A model generated the notes under the pieces. It was not told the origin of the DNA. It saw only the letters and a program-made list of their open reading frames with translations, and did not search any database. Position numbers and translations under genes: made by a program. A DNA stretch of 6,203 nt from an uncultured Lachnospiraceae bacterium (lineage in GTDB: Bacteria > Bacillota > Clostridia > Lachnospirales > Lachnospiraceae), in assembly GCA_946409475.1 (NCBI GenBank), contig CAMJWQ010000212.1, positions 1 to 6,203 on the forward strand, written 5' to 3'. This document shows, piece by piece, positions 1 to 6,203 of this stretch (position 1 is the stretch's first letter; each line of letters opens with the position of its first letter).

Positions 1-57
1 CCTTCATTTAAAAAATCCTGAATCTTGAACGGATATATTACCTCGTTAAATCCCCAT
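1..57. other. Short sequence downstream of gltD, no gene or clear terminator
   Basis: The 57 bases after the gltD stop are A/T-rich and hold no recognisable gene. On the minus strand an ATCC...GGAT pair with a 12-base loop precedes six T residues, but a four-base stem is too weak to call a terminator. An ATG at 5-7 (minus strand) with AGGA eight bases before it could begin another gene running off the window, but too little is visible to say. Confidence 0.4.
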
Positions 58-1551
58 TTACTGTACAAATATATTGGTATACCCCATTAAGCTTTCATCC
101 ACTTCTTTTGCCACCTCACGGCCCTCCCGGATAGCCCAGACCACTAAAGACTGTCCTCTATGCATATCACCGGCAGCAAATACATTAGGTACGTTGGTTC
201 TGTATTTGCCTGCTTCCGTCTTGACGTTGGTTCTTTCATTCACTTCTACGCCAAAAGCATCCGTTACGTATTTCTGGCTGCCTAGAAAGCCTGCCGCGAT
301 CAGGACTAAATCCGCATCCAGCACCTTCTCGCTTCCCTCCACCTCGGCAAATGCCATTCTTCCTGTTTCTTCATCCTTCTTACTTTCCAGCTTTACGGTA
401 ACTACCTGGCAAACATTTCCGTTTTTGTCCTTCTTGAATTCTTTGACGGTAGTCTGATAAACACGGGGATCGTCACCAAAGAGTACGATTGCCTCCTCCT
501 GGCCATAGTCCGTTTTGCAGACTCTGGGCCATTCGGGCCAGGGATTGCTTTCCGTTCTGCTGTCAGGCAATTTAGGCATCATTTCTATCTGGGTCACACT
601 TGCCGCACCATGACGGATAGAGGTTCCTACACAGTCATTTCCCGTATCACCGCCTCCTATGATAATTACCTTTTTACCTTTTGCAGAAATATATTTTTCA
701 TCCATCAGATCAGAGTCTAAAAGGCTTTTTGTTGTTGCTTTCAAAAAATCCACGGCAAAATAAATACCCTTCGCCTCTCTTCCCGGTGCTTTAATATCCC
801 TGGGATTTGATGCGCCGCAGGCTAAAATGACACGGTCAAACTCGCTTAAAATCTTCTCTGCCTTAAAGTCCTTACCCACATCGGCATTGACGGTAAAGGT
901 AACACCCTCTTCCTTCATAATGCCGGCTTTGCGCTCGATGATTTCCTTTTCCAGTTTCATATTCGGTATACCGTACATTAACAGTCCGCCGATACGGTCG
1001 GAGCGCTCAAATACCGTTACCAGATGACCTCTTTTATTTAACTGGTCCGCGGCTGCCAGACCGGAAGGTCCGGATCCGATAACCGCTATTTTCTTATTGG
1101 TCCGCACTCTGGGCGGCATTGCCTTTGCCCAGTTATTTTTGTAGGCTTTTTCTATAATCGCGTATTCGTTTTCCTTAATGCTTACCGGTTCTCCATTGAG
1201 TCCGTTGGTGCAGGCATGCTCACATAGAGCAGGGCATACCCTTGCCGTAAATTCCGGAAAATTGTTGGTCTTTAATAATCGATTATAGGCCTGCTTCCAA
1301 TTTCCCGTATACACCAAATCATTCCATTCGGGAATCAAATTATGAAGAGGGCAGCCAATGGTCATGCCCATCAGCATAGTACCTGATTGACAGAAGGGTA
1401 CGCCGCAAGCCATGCAGCGCGCTCCCTGAAGCCGTTGCTTTTCTTCTGAAATCGGAACATGAAATTCTTTATAGTTCTTAATCCGGTCTTTTACTCCTAC
1501 CGTTGTACTGGTTTCTCTCTGATATTCCATAAATCCTGTTGGTTTTCCCAT
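58..1551 (-). CDS. gltD: Glutamate synthase (NADPH) small (beta) subunit, complete
   Basis: This FAD-dependent oxidoreductase takes electrons from NADPH and passes them through two 4Fe-4S clusters to the FMN and 3Fe-4S centre of GltB. Its 497 residues match the usual small-subunit length. The N-terminal cluster domain shows Cys46, Cys49 and Cys54 (CxxCxxxxC), Cys67 in GCPLHNLIPEWN, then Cys106, Cys110 and Cys114. Glu129 aligns by recall with the glutamate or glutamine that replaces a fourth cysteine in this family and in dihydropyrimidine dehydrogenase. The FAD Rossmann motif GSGPSG is at 159-164 with Glu182 ending the second strand. The nucleotide motif GGGDTG at 299-304 is the NADPH site, and AAGD at 459-462 is the C-terminal FAD motif. 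The start is fixed by a strong ribosome binding site eight bases upstream. The gene begins 12 bases after gltB ends, so the two are surely co-transcribed. The same fold serves as an electron-input module in other enzymes, but adjacency to gltB makes the assignment secure. It is called gltB in Bacillus naming. Confidence 0.98.
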   Translation of the reverse strand: MGKPTGFMEYQRETSTTVGVKDRIKNYKEFHVPISEEKQRLQGARCMACGVPFCQSGTMLMGMTIGCPLHNLIPEWNDLVYTGNWKQAYNRLLKTNNFPEFTARVCPALCEHACTNGLNGEPVSIKENEYAIIEKAYKNNWAKAMPPRVRTNKKIAVIGSGPSGLAAADQLNKRGHLVTVFERSDRIGGLLMYGIPNMKLEKEIIERKAGIMKEEGVTFTVNADVGKDFKAEKILSEFDRVILACGASNPRDIKAPGREAKGIYFAVDFLKATTKSLLDSDLMDEKYISAKGKKVIIIGGGDTGNDCVGTSIRHGAASVTQIEMMPKLPDSRTESNPWPEWPRVCKTDYGQEEAIVLFGDDPRVYQTTVKEFKKDKNGNVCQVVTVKLESKKDEETGRMAFAEVEGSEKVLDADLVLIAAGFLGSQKYVTDAFGVEVNERTNVKTEAGKYRTNVPNVFAAGDMHRGQSLVVWAIREGREVAKEVDESLMGYTNIFVQ

Positions 1552-1558
1552 TTCTTAT

Positions 1559-1566
1559 CCCTCCTA
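1559..1566 (-). promoter_or_regulatory. Strong ribosome binding site of gltD overlapping the gltB stop codon
   Basis: On the minus strand the bases read TAGGAGGG, and the TAG is the stop codon of gltB. The AGGAGG core sits eight bases from the gltD ATG, an optimal distance in Firmicutes. It fixes the gltD start. Ribosomes finishing gltB cover this site, which favours coupled translation of the two subunits; that coupling is inferred from geometry. Confidence 0.93.
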
Positions 1567-4500
1567 ACTTCTCGTATTGGCATAAAATGCTTCTATCTGC
1601 GCCTGTTCACTGCTAAGCCCTTTTTCTTCCATCTGCACAATCGTCATTAACATACGGTTGTAGTCATGAGGAATGATTTTCTTAAATTTAGGAAGATAAT
1701 CTAAGAAATTATCAAGAATTTTCTTGCCCTTTTCAGAATTTGTATAGGCTACATGCTCCTTAATCATTTCTTTTAATTCCAATACATCATATTTATTGGT
1801 TACTTCTACGGAAGAGACCATTTCTTTGTTCAGCTTACGGTATAAATCCCTGTTTTCATCAAGTACATAAGCGATGCCTCCGCTCATTCCTGCCGCAAAA
1901 TTCTTTCCGGTAGAGCCTAATATTACCACACGGCCTCCCGTCATGTATTCGCAGCCATGGTCACCGACACCTTCTACTACCGCCTTAACCCCGGAATTAC
2001 GTACACAGAAGCGTTCTCCCGCCACACCGTTAATATAAGCCTCACCGCTAGTGGCTCCATAAAAGGCAACATTACCGATGATGATATTTTTGTCCTTTTC
2101 AAAATTAACACCCTTCGGAGGATATATAATCAGCTTACCCCCCGACAGGCCTTTGCCGAAATAATCGTTACTGTCGCCTACCAGCTCCAGGGTTAAGCCT
2201 TTGGGAATAAAAGCGCCGAAGCTTTGTCCTCCCGCCCCCTTACATTTAATGGTAAAGGTATCCGGCTCTAAGGTGTCTCCATGATATTTCGTTATCTCCG
2301 AGCCAAAAATAGTACCGAAAGCACGGTCCGTATTGGATACATCGACTTCTATGCTTCTTTTTTGCTTATTCACAATGGCCTGTTTTAATTTCTTAAGAAG
2401 GATTCTTTCATCTATGGTTTTATCTAATTTGAAGTCATATACACATTTCGGATCAAAAATCACATTTTCTTTCTTCTGTATATAAGGATTGTACAAAATC
2501 CCTGATAAATCCACACTGGCGGCTCTCCCCTGTAAATCGGACCTTACCTTTAATAAATCTGTTCTTCCAACCAGCCCGTCAATAGTGCGGACTCCCAAAT
2601 CAGCCATGATTTCTCTTAGCTCCTGTGCCACAAACTTCATGAAATTAATTACGTATTCCGGTTTTCCCTTAAATCTTTTGCGAAGCTCCGGATTTTGTGT
2701 GGCAACACCCACGGGGCAGGTATCCAGGTTGCAAACCCTCATCATGACACAGCCCATGGTTACTAAGGGAGCCGTAGCAAATCCGTATTCCTCTGCTCCG
2801 AGCAGGGCGGCTATGGCAACATCCCGGCCATTCATAAGCTTTCCGTCTGTTTCTATTCGGACCTTATTACGGAGTCCGTTCATAATTAAGGTCTGATGTG
2901 TTTCCGCCAGACCAAGCTCCCATGGAAGTCCTGCATTATGAATGGAGCTTCTTGGTGCGGCACCGGTTCCTCCGTCATAACCGGACACCAAAATAACCTG
3001 GGCACCGGCCTTAGCCACACCTGCCGCTACGGTCCCCACTCCTGCTTCGGAAACCAGCTTTACGGAGATCCTGGCTTCTTTATTGGCATTTTTTAAATCA
3101 TAGATTAATTGGGCCAAATCCTCAATGGAGTAAATATCATGATGGGGCGGAGGTGAGATCAATCCCACGCCCGGGGTGGAATGTCTGGTTTTCGCTACCC
3201 AGGGATATACCTTCGCCGAAGGCAGATGTCCGCCTTCCCCCGGCTTTGCCCCCTGCGCCATTTTAATCTGTATTTCTTTAGCACTGACCAAATAGGTGGA
3301 GGTAACACCAAAACGGCCGGAAGCCACCTGCTTAATAGCAGAGCATCTGTTAATTCCATCCTCTCCTACCGTAAGCCTTTCCAGACTTTCACCGCCTTCG
3401 CCGCTGTTTGATTTTCCGTGAATACGATTCATGGCAATGGCCAGGGTTTCATGAGCCTCCTGGGAGATGGAGCCGTAGGACATAGCCCCGGTCTTAAATC
3501 TGGTAACGATGGAATCCACGCTTTCCACTTCATCAATGGAAATTCCCTTTTTGGGATAATTAAAATCCATAATTCCTCTTAAATTCCTGGGACCTAATTC
3601 TCCGCTGATCAAGGCACTGTACTGCTTAAACAGATTATAGTCTCCTTTTTTGGTCGACTGCTGTAATAAATGAATGGTTGCGGGATTATATAAATGCTCT
3701 TCCCCTCCGCTTCTCATCTTATGCCGTCCCACACTGTCCAGGGACAGGTTGACCTCCAGGCCCAGGGGGTCAAAAGCAGCGGAATGCAGTTCATCTACCT
3801 CCTTTTGAATATCCTGTAGCGTAATGCCCCCAATACGGCTGACGGTATTGGTAAAATATTTTTGTATCACTTCATTACCGATGCCGATTGCTTCGAAAAT
3901 CTGGGAGCCCTGATAGGACTGGATCGTGGAAATCCCCATCTTGGACGCAATCTTAACAATACCATGCAGGATAGCTTCATTATAGTCATCCACTGCCGCA
4001 TGCTCATCCTTATCAAGCATTTTATTTTCGATTAATTCCTTCACGCTCTCAATAGCTAAATAAGGATTGACGGCACAGGCTCCATAACCCAACAGTGTTG
4101 CAAAATGATGTACCTCTCTCGGTTCTCCTGATTCCAAAATCATGGCAACACTTGTTCTTTTCTTGGTCTTTACCAAATGCTGCTGAAGAGCCGAAACGGC
4201 TAATAAGGAAGGAATCGCCACGTGGTTTTCATCCACTCCCCTGTCGGATAAAATCAAAATATTGGAACCGTCTCTGATGGCTCTGTCCACTTCCACAAAT
4301 AAACGTTCAATTGCCCGTTCCAGGCTCGTATTCTTATAATAGGTAATAGGAATTACTTCAACCTTATACCCTTCTACCTTCATAGCTTTTATTTTTAATA
4401 AATCCGTATTGGTAAGTATGGGATTTCTTACTTTTAAAACCCGGCAGTTTTCCGGCTTTTCTTCCAATAAGTTACCGTCCTCCCCGATATAAACCGTAGT

Positions 4501-6114
4501 GGAGGTAATCACTTCTTCCCTGATGGCATCAATAGGCGGGTTGGTTACCTGGGCAAACAATTGTTTAAAATAATTAAATAATGGCTGATGCTTATTAGAC
4601 AAAACAGGCAGGGGGGTATCCACACCCATAGCCGCTATGGCCTCTCCACCGTTTTTCGCCATGGGTAAAATAGTGGATTTTAATTCCTCATAATTATAGC
4701 CAAAGGCTTTTTGTAATCGCTGCCGCTCTTCATAAGTAAATTCGGGAGCTTTTTTATTGGGTATTTTTAAATCCTTCAGCCTGAACAGATTAGAATCCAG
4801 CCACTCCCCATAAGGCTGTCTGGCCGCATATTTTTCCTTTAGGTACTCGTCATCAATTACTTTCCCCTGCCTGGTATCGACCAGAAGCATTTTTCCCGGT
4901 CTCAAACGCTCTTTCGTTACGATTTTAGTGGGATCGATATCCAAAACTCCTACTTCTGAGGACAGTATCAGATAATCATCCTCCGTAATATAATATCTGG
5001 AGGGTCTTAAGCCGTTACGGTCCAAAATGGCACCCATTGTTTCTCCGTCCGTAAAGAGAATAGAAGCCGGACCGTCCCACGGCTCCATCATGGTGGCATA
5101 ATATTGGTAAAAATCTTTTTTATTCTGATTCATACTGCGGTTATTTTCCCAAGGCTCCGGTATGGTAATCATAACGGCAAGAGGCAGATCCATGCCGCTC
5201 ATCACTAAAAATTCCAGGGTATTATCCAGCATGGCCGAGTCGGATCCCTCTATATTAATAACCGGAAGAATCTTATGAAGCTGCCCCTTTAAATACCCTG
5301 TCTCCATGGTTTCTTCTCTGGCTATCATTTTATCCACATTACCACGGATAGTATTGATCTCTCCGTTATGAACGATAAAACGGTTGGGATGTGCTCTTTC
5401 CCAGCTGGGATTCGTATTGGTACTGAAACGGGAGTGCACAATGGCTATTGCCGCATAATAATCCGGATCCTGCAGATCCTTAAAAAACGTACGCAGCTGG
5501 TCTACCAAAAACATTCCCTTGTATACGATGGTACGGCTTGATAAAGATACCACATAGGTATTATCATTACTTTGCTCAAAAACTCTTCTGGCAATATACA
5601 GTCTGCGGTCAAAATCAAGACCCGGTTTCGTGTCCTCCGGCCTGCCCACAAAGCCCTGCATGATATATGGCATACATTCCACCGCCTTATGTCCTAAAAC
5701 ACCGCTTGCAGTGGGTACTTCCCTCCAGCCCAGGAAAGGAAGTCCTTCTTTATTCACAATAATTTCAAACATTTTCATTGCCTGATTTCTTTTCAGTTCA
5801 TCCTGGGGAAAGAAAAACATTCCAATACCATAATCATTTTCCCCGCCGATGGTAATCCCATTGGCTTTTGCTGCCTTAGAAAAAAATCTATGTGAAATCT
5901 GAAGCAATATTCCTACACCGTCACCTGTTTTTCCCTCCGCATCCTTACCTGCACGATGCTCAAGGTTTTCTACTATTTTTAATGCATTTTCCACTGTTTC
6001 ATGAGTCTTAATGCCTTTAATGTTTACGACAGCACCGATACCGCAGTTATCGTGCTCAAATCTTTTATCATAAAGACCCATGCCCTGCGCCGCATCATGA
6101 TTCCGATTTCTCAT
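1564..6114 (-). CDS. gltB: Glutamate synthase (NADPH) large (alpha) subunit, complete
   Basis: This cytoplasmic enzyme subunit makes two glutamates from glutamine and 2-oxoglutarate, using electrons delivered by the small subunit. At 1516 residues it has the full length usual for the bacterial large subunit. Four regions can be read in order. The first is a class II glutamine amidotransferase domain (about 24-420), with nucleophile Cys24 in HDNCGIG, Arg229 in HSRFST, Asn250-Gly251 in VHNGEINT and Asp292 in EGSDSA. Next come a central linker domain (about 450-780) and an FMN barrel (about 800-1215) with TGAMSYGSIS at 875 and SGYDGGTGAAP at 1044. The barrel carries 3Fe-4S ligands Cys1122, Cys1128 and Cys1133. 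Last is a glycine-rich GXGXG beta-helix (about 1260-1430). Cleavage before Cys24 would remove a 23-residue propeptide, as known for the family. An in-frame TAG lies three codons upstream of the chosen ATG, so no earlier ATG is possible; Met12 is the only alternative before Cys24. It is the first gene of the gltBD pair and is called gltA in Bacillus naming. No frameshift or missing key residue is seen. Confidence 0.98.
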   Translation of the reverse strand: MRNRNHDAAQGMGLYDKRFEHDNCGIGAVVNIKGIKTHETVENALKIVENLEHRAGKDAEGKTGDGVGILLQISHRFFSKAAKANGITIGGENDYGIGMFFFPQDELKRNQAMKMFEIIVNKEGLPFLGWREVPTASGVLGHKAVECMPYIMQGFVGRPEDTKPGLDFDRRLYIARRVFEQSNDNTYVVSLSSRTIVYKGMFLVDQLRTFFKDLQDPDYYAAIAIVHSRFSTNTNPSWERAHPNRFIVHNGEINTIRGNVDKMIAREETMETGYLKGQLHKILPVINIEGSDSAMLDNTLEFLVMSGMDLPLAVMITIPEPWENNRSMNQNKKDFYQYYATMMEPWDGPASILFTDGETMGAILDRNGLRPSRYYITEDDYLILSSEVGVLDIDPTKIVTKERLRPGKMLLVDTRQGKVIDDEYLKEKYAARQPYGEWLDSNLFRLKDLKIPNKKAPEFTYEERQRLQKAFGYNYEELKSTILPMAKNGGEAIAAMGVDTPLPVLSNKHQPLFNYFKQLFAQVTNPPIDAIREEVITSTTVYIGEDGNLLEEKPENCRVLKVRNPILTNTDLLKIKAMKVEGYKVEVIPITYYKNTSLERAIERLFVEVDRAIRDGSNILILSDRGVDENHVAIPSLLAVSALQQHLVKTKKRTSVAMILESGEPREVHHFATLLGYGACAVNPYLAIESVKELIENKMLDKDEHAAVDDYNEAILHGIVKIASKMGISTIQSYQGSQIFEAIGIGNEVIQKYFTNTVSRIGGITLQDIQKEVDELHSAAFDPLGLEVNLSLDSVGRHKMRSGGEEHLYNPATIHLLQQSTKKGDYNLFKQYSALISGELGPRNLRGIMDFNYPKKGISIDEVESVDSIVTRFKTGAMSYGSISQEAHETLAIAMNRIHGKSNSGEGGESLERLTVGEDGINRCSAIKQVASGRFGVTSTYLVSAKEIQIKMAQGAKPGEGGHLPSAKVYPWVAKTRHSTPGVGLISPPPHHDIYSIEDLAQLIYDLKNANKEARISVKLVSEAGVGTVAAGVAKAGAQVILVSGYDGGTGAAPRSSIHNAGLPWELGLAETHQTLIMNGLRNKVRIETDGKLMNGRDVAIAALLGAEEYGFATAPLVTMGCVMMRVCNLDTCPVGVATQNPELRKRFKGKPEYVINFMKFVAQELREIMADLGVRTIDGLVGRTDLLKVRSDLQGRAASVDLSGILYNPYIQKKENVIFDPKCVYDFKLDKTIDERILLKKLKQAIVNKQKRSIEVDVSNTDRAFGTIFGSEITKYHGDTLEPDTFTIKCKGAGGQSFGAFIPKGLTLELVGDSNDYFGKGLSGGKLIIYPPKGVNFEKDKNIIIGNVAFYGATSGEAYINGVAGERFCVRNSGVKAVVEGVGDHGCEYMTGGRVVILGSTGKNFAAGMSGGIAYVLDENRDLYRKLNKEMVSSVEVTNKYDVLELKEMIKEHVAYTNSEKGKKILDNFLDYLPKFKKIIPHDYNRMLMTIVQMEEKGLSSEQAQIEAFYANTRS

Positions 6115-6128
6115 AATCTGCTACTCAT
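6111..6128 (-). other. Possible five-codon upstream reading frame overlapping the gltB start
   Basis: On the minus strand ATG AGT AGC AGA TTA TGA encodes M-S-S-R-L. Its TGA stop overlaps the gltB initiation codon in an ATGA arrangement, in a different frame from gltB. An AAAGGG run ends five bases before its ATG. If translated, it could deliver ribosomes to the gltB start by termination and reinitiation. A frame this short occurs easily by chance and nothing else supports its use. Confidence 0.15.
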
Positions 6129-6133
6129 CCTTT
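6128..6133 (-). promoter_or_regulatory. Probable, non-optimal ribosome binding site of gltB
   Basis: The minus strand reads AAAGGA, within a purine-rich run AAAGGGAAAGGATGAG. Its AAGGA part ends 13 bases before the gltB ATG, longer than the usual spacing. No better Shine-Dalgarno sequence lies closer to that ATG, and none is evident before the alternative Met12 start. Initiation here therefore looks weaker than at gltD, or depends on the small upstream frame described separately. Confidence 0.5.
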
Positions 6134-6139
6134 CCCTTT

Positions 6140-6192
6140 GCTCAAATCTGCACGCTCCCTTTCCCCCAAATATGACATTTTGAGCGTTGTGC
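6140..6192 (-). repeat. Overlapping inverted repeats in the gltB leader
   Basis: The promoter-proximal arm at 6182-6192 (minus strand GCACAACGCTC) can pair with 6150-6157 (GAGCGTGC). This gives eight base pairs with a three-base AAC bulge, or six perfect pairs as ACGCTC/GAGCGT. The partly shared arm at 6179-6185 (GCTCAAA) is also perfectly complementary to 6140-6146 (TTTGAGC). The two pairings use the same GCTC bases, so they exclude each other. The distal partner lies directly before the purine-rich ribosome binding region. No run of T follows either hairpin, so neither is a standard terminator. The repeats are seen directly; a regulatory role is speculation. Confidence 0.35.
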
Positions 6193-6196
6193 TTAT

Positions 6197-6202
6197 ACTA
6201 TA
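6197..6202 (-). promoter_or_regulatory. Candidate -10 element of a gltB promoter at the window edge
   Basis: The minus strand reads TATAGT, five of six matches to the housekeeping TATAAT box, followed at once by a second candidate, TATAAG (6192-6197). Transcription would start near 6190 and give a leader of about 76 bases. The -35 region lies outside the window, so the promoter cannot be confirmed. Confidence 0.35.
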
Positions 6203-6203
6203 C

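Noticed and set aside
1..57. Possible intrinsic terminator after gltD (ATCC...GGAT followed by T6)
   Set aside because: The stem is only four base pairs with a 12-base loop and mismatches inside, so it is too unstable to call.
74..457. Plus-strand open frame of 127 codons
   Set aside because: It is antisense to the C-terminal part of gltD and is low-complexity and serine/threonine-rich, typical of a reverse-strand shadow.
1210..1416. Only seven cysteines in the GltD cluster domain, suggesting a lost iron-sulfur ligand
   Set aside because: This family normally uses a non-cysteine eighth ligand, and Glu129 is placed to serve, so the set looks complete.
2489..2896. Plus-strand open frame of 135 codons
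   Set aside because: It lies wholly antisense to the conserved FMN and 3Fe-4S region of gltB, its product resembles no family I know, and it is explained as a shadow of the real gene.
6079..6081. Met12 as the true start of GltB
   Set aside because: No good Shine-Dalgarno sequence precedes it, and the first ATG gives a propeptide length closer to known relatives. It remains possible.
6001..6183. Plus-strand open frame of 60 codons spanning the gltB start and leader
   Set aside because: Most of it is antisense to the gltB N-terminus, no convincing plus-strand ribosome binding site precedes it, and its product has no recognisable feature.
6115..6203. Known riboswitch or T-box in the gltB leader
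   Set aside because: The leader is under 90 bases and shows no T-box sequence, no recognisable riboswitch core and no terminator hairpin with a T-run.

Overview
The window holds one two-gene transcription unit, read entirely on the minus strand. It encodes both subunits of bacterial NADPH-dependent glutamate synthase (GOGAT). From the right edge leftward it contains about 89 bases of leader, gltB (large subunit, 1516 residues), a 12-base gap, gltD (small subunit, 497 residues), and 57 bases of downstream sequence. Both genes are complete and intact. No mobile element, CRISPR array, tRNA, rRNA or phage-like gene is visible.

The organism is most likely a Clostridia-type Firmicute, possibly of the Lachnospiraceae. 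The grounds are the moderately A/T-rich coding sequence with many AAA, GAA and ATA codons, the classical TAGGAGGG Shine-Dalgarno sequence before gltD, and the Bacillus/Clostridium-like flavour of both proteins. The placement is an inference without any database comparison.

The two proteins work as one complex. GltB hydrolyses glutamine in its N-terminal amidotransferase domain (nucleophile Cys24) and channels the ammonia to its FMN domain. There 2-oxoglutarate is aminated and reduced to glutamate. Electrons come from NADPH through the FAD and two 4Fe-4S clusters of GltD, then the 3Fe-4S cluster of GltB (Cys1122, Cys1128, Cys1133). With glutamine synthetase this forms the GS-GOGAT route of ammonium assimilation. 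The gltD ribosome binding site overlaps the gltB stop codon, which suggests coupled, balanced synthesis.

The coding part is ordinary, and I see no new biological system in this window. The less ordinary material is in the short gltB leader (6115-6203). It has a possible -10 box at the window edge, two mutually exclusive inverted-repeat pairings, an imperfect operator-like palindrome, and a five-codon upstream reading frame whose stop overlaps the gltB start. All of these are short enough to arise by chance and are offered as low-confidence leads.
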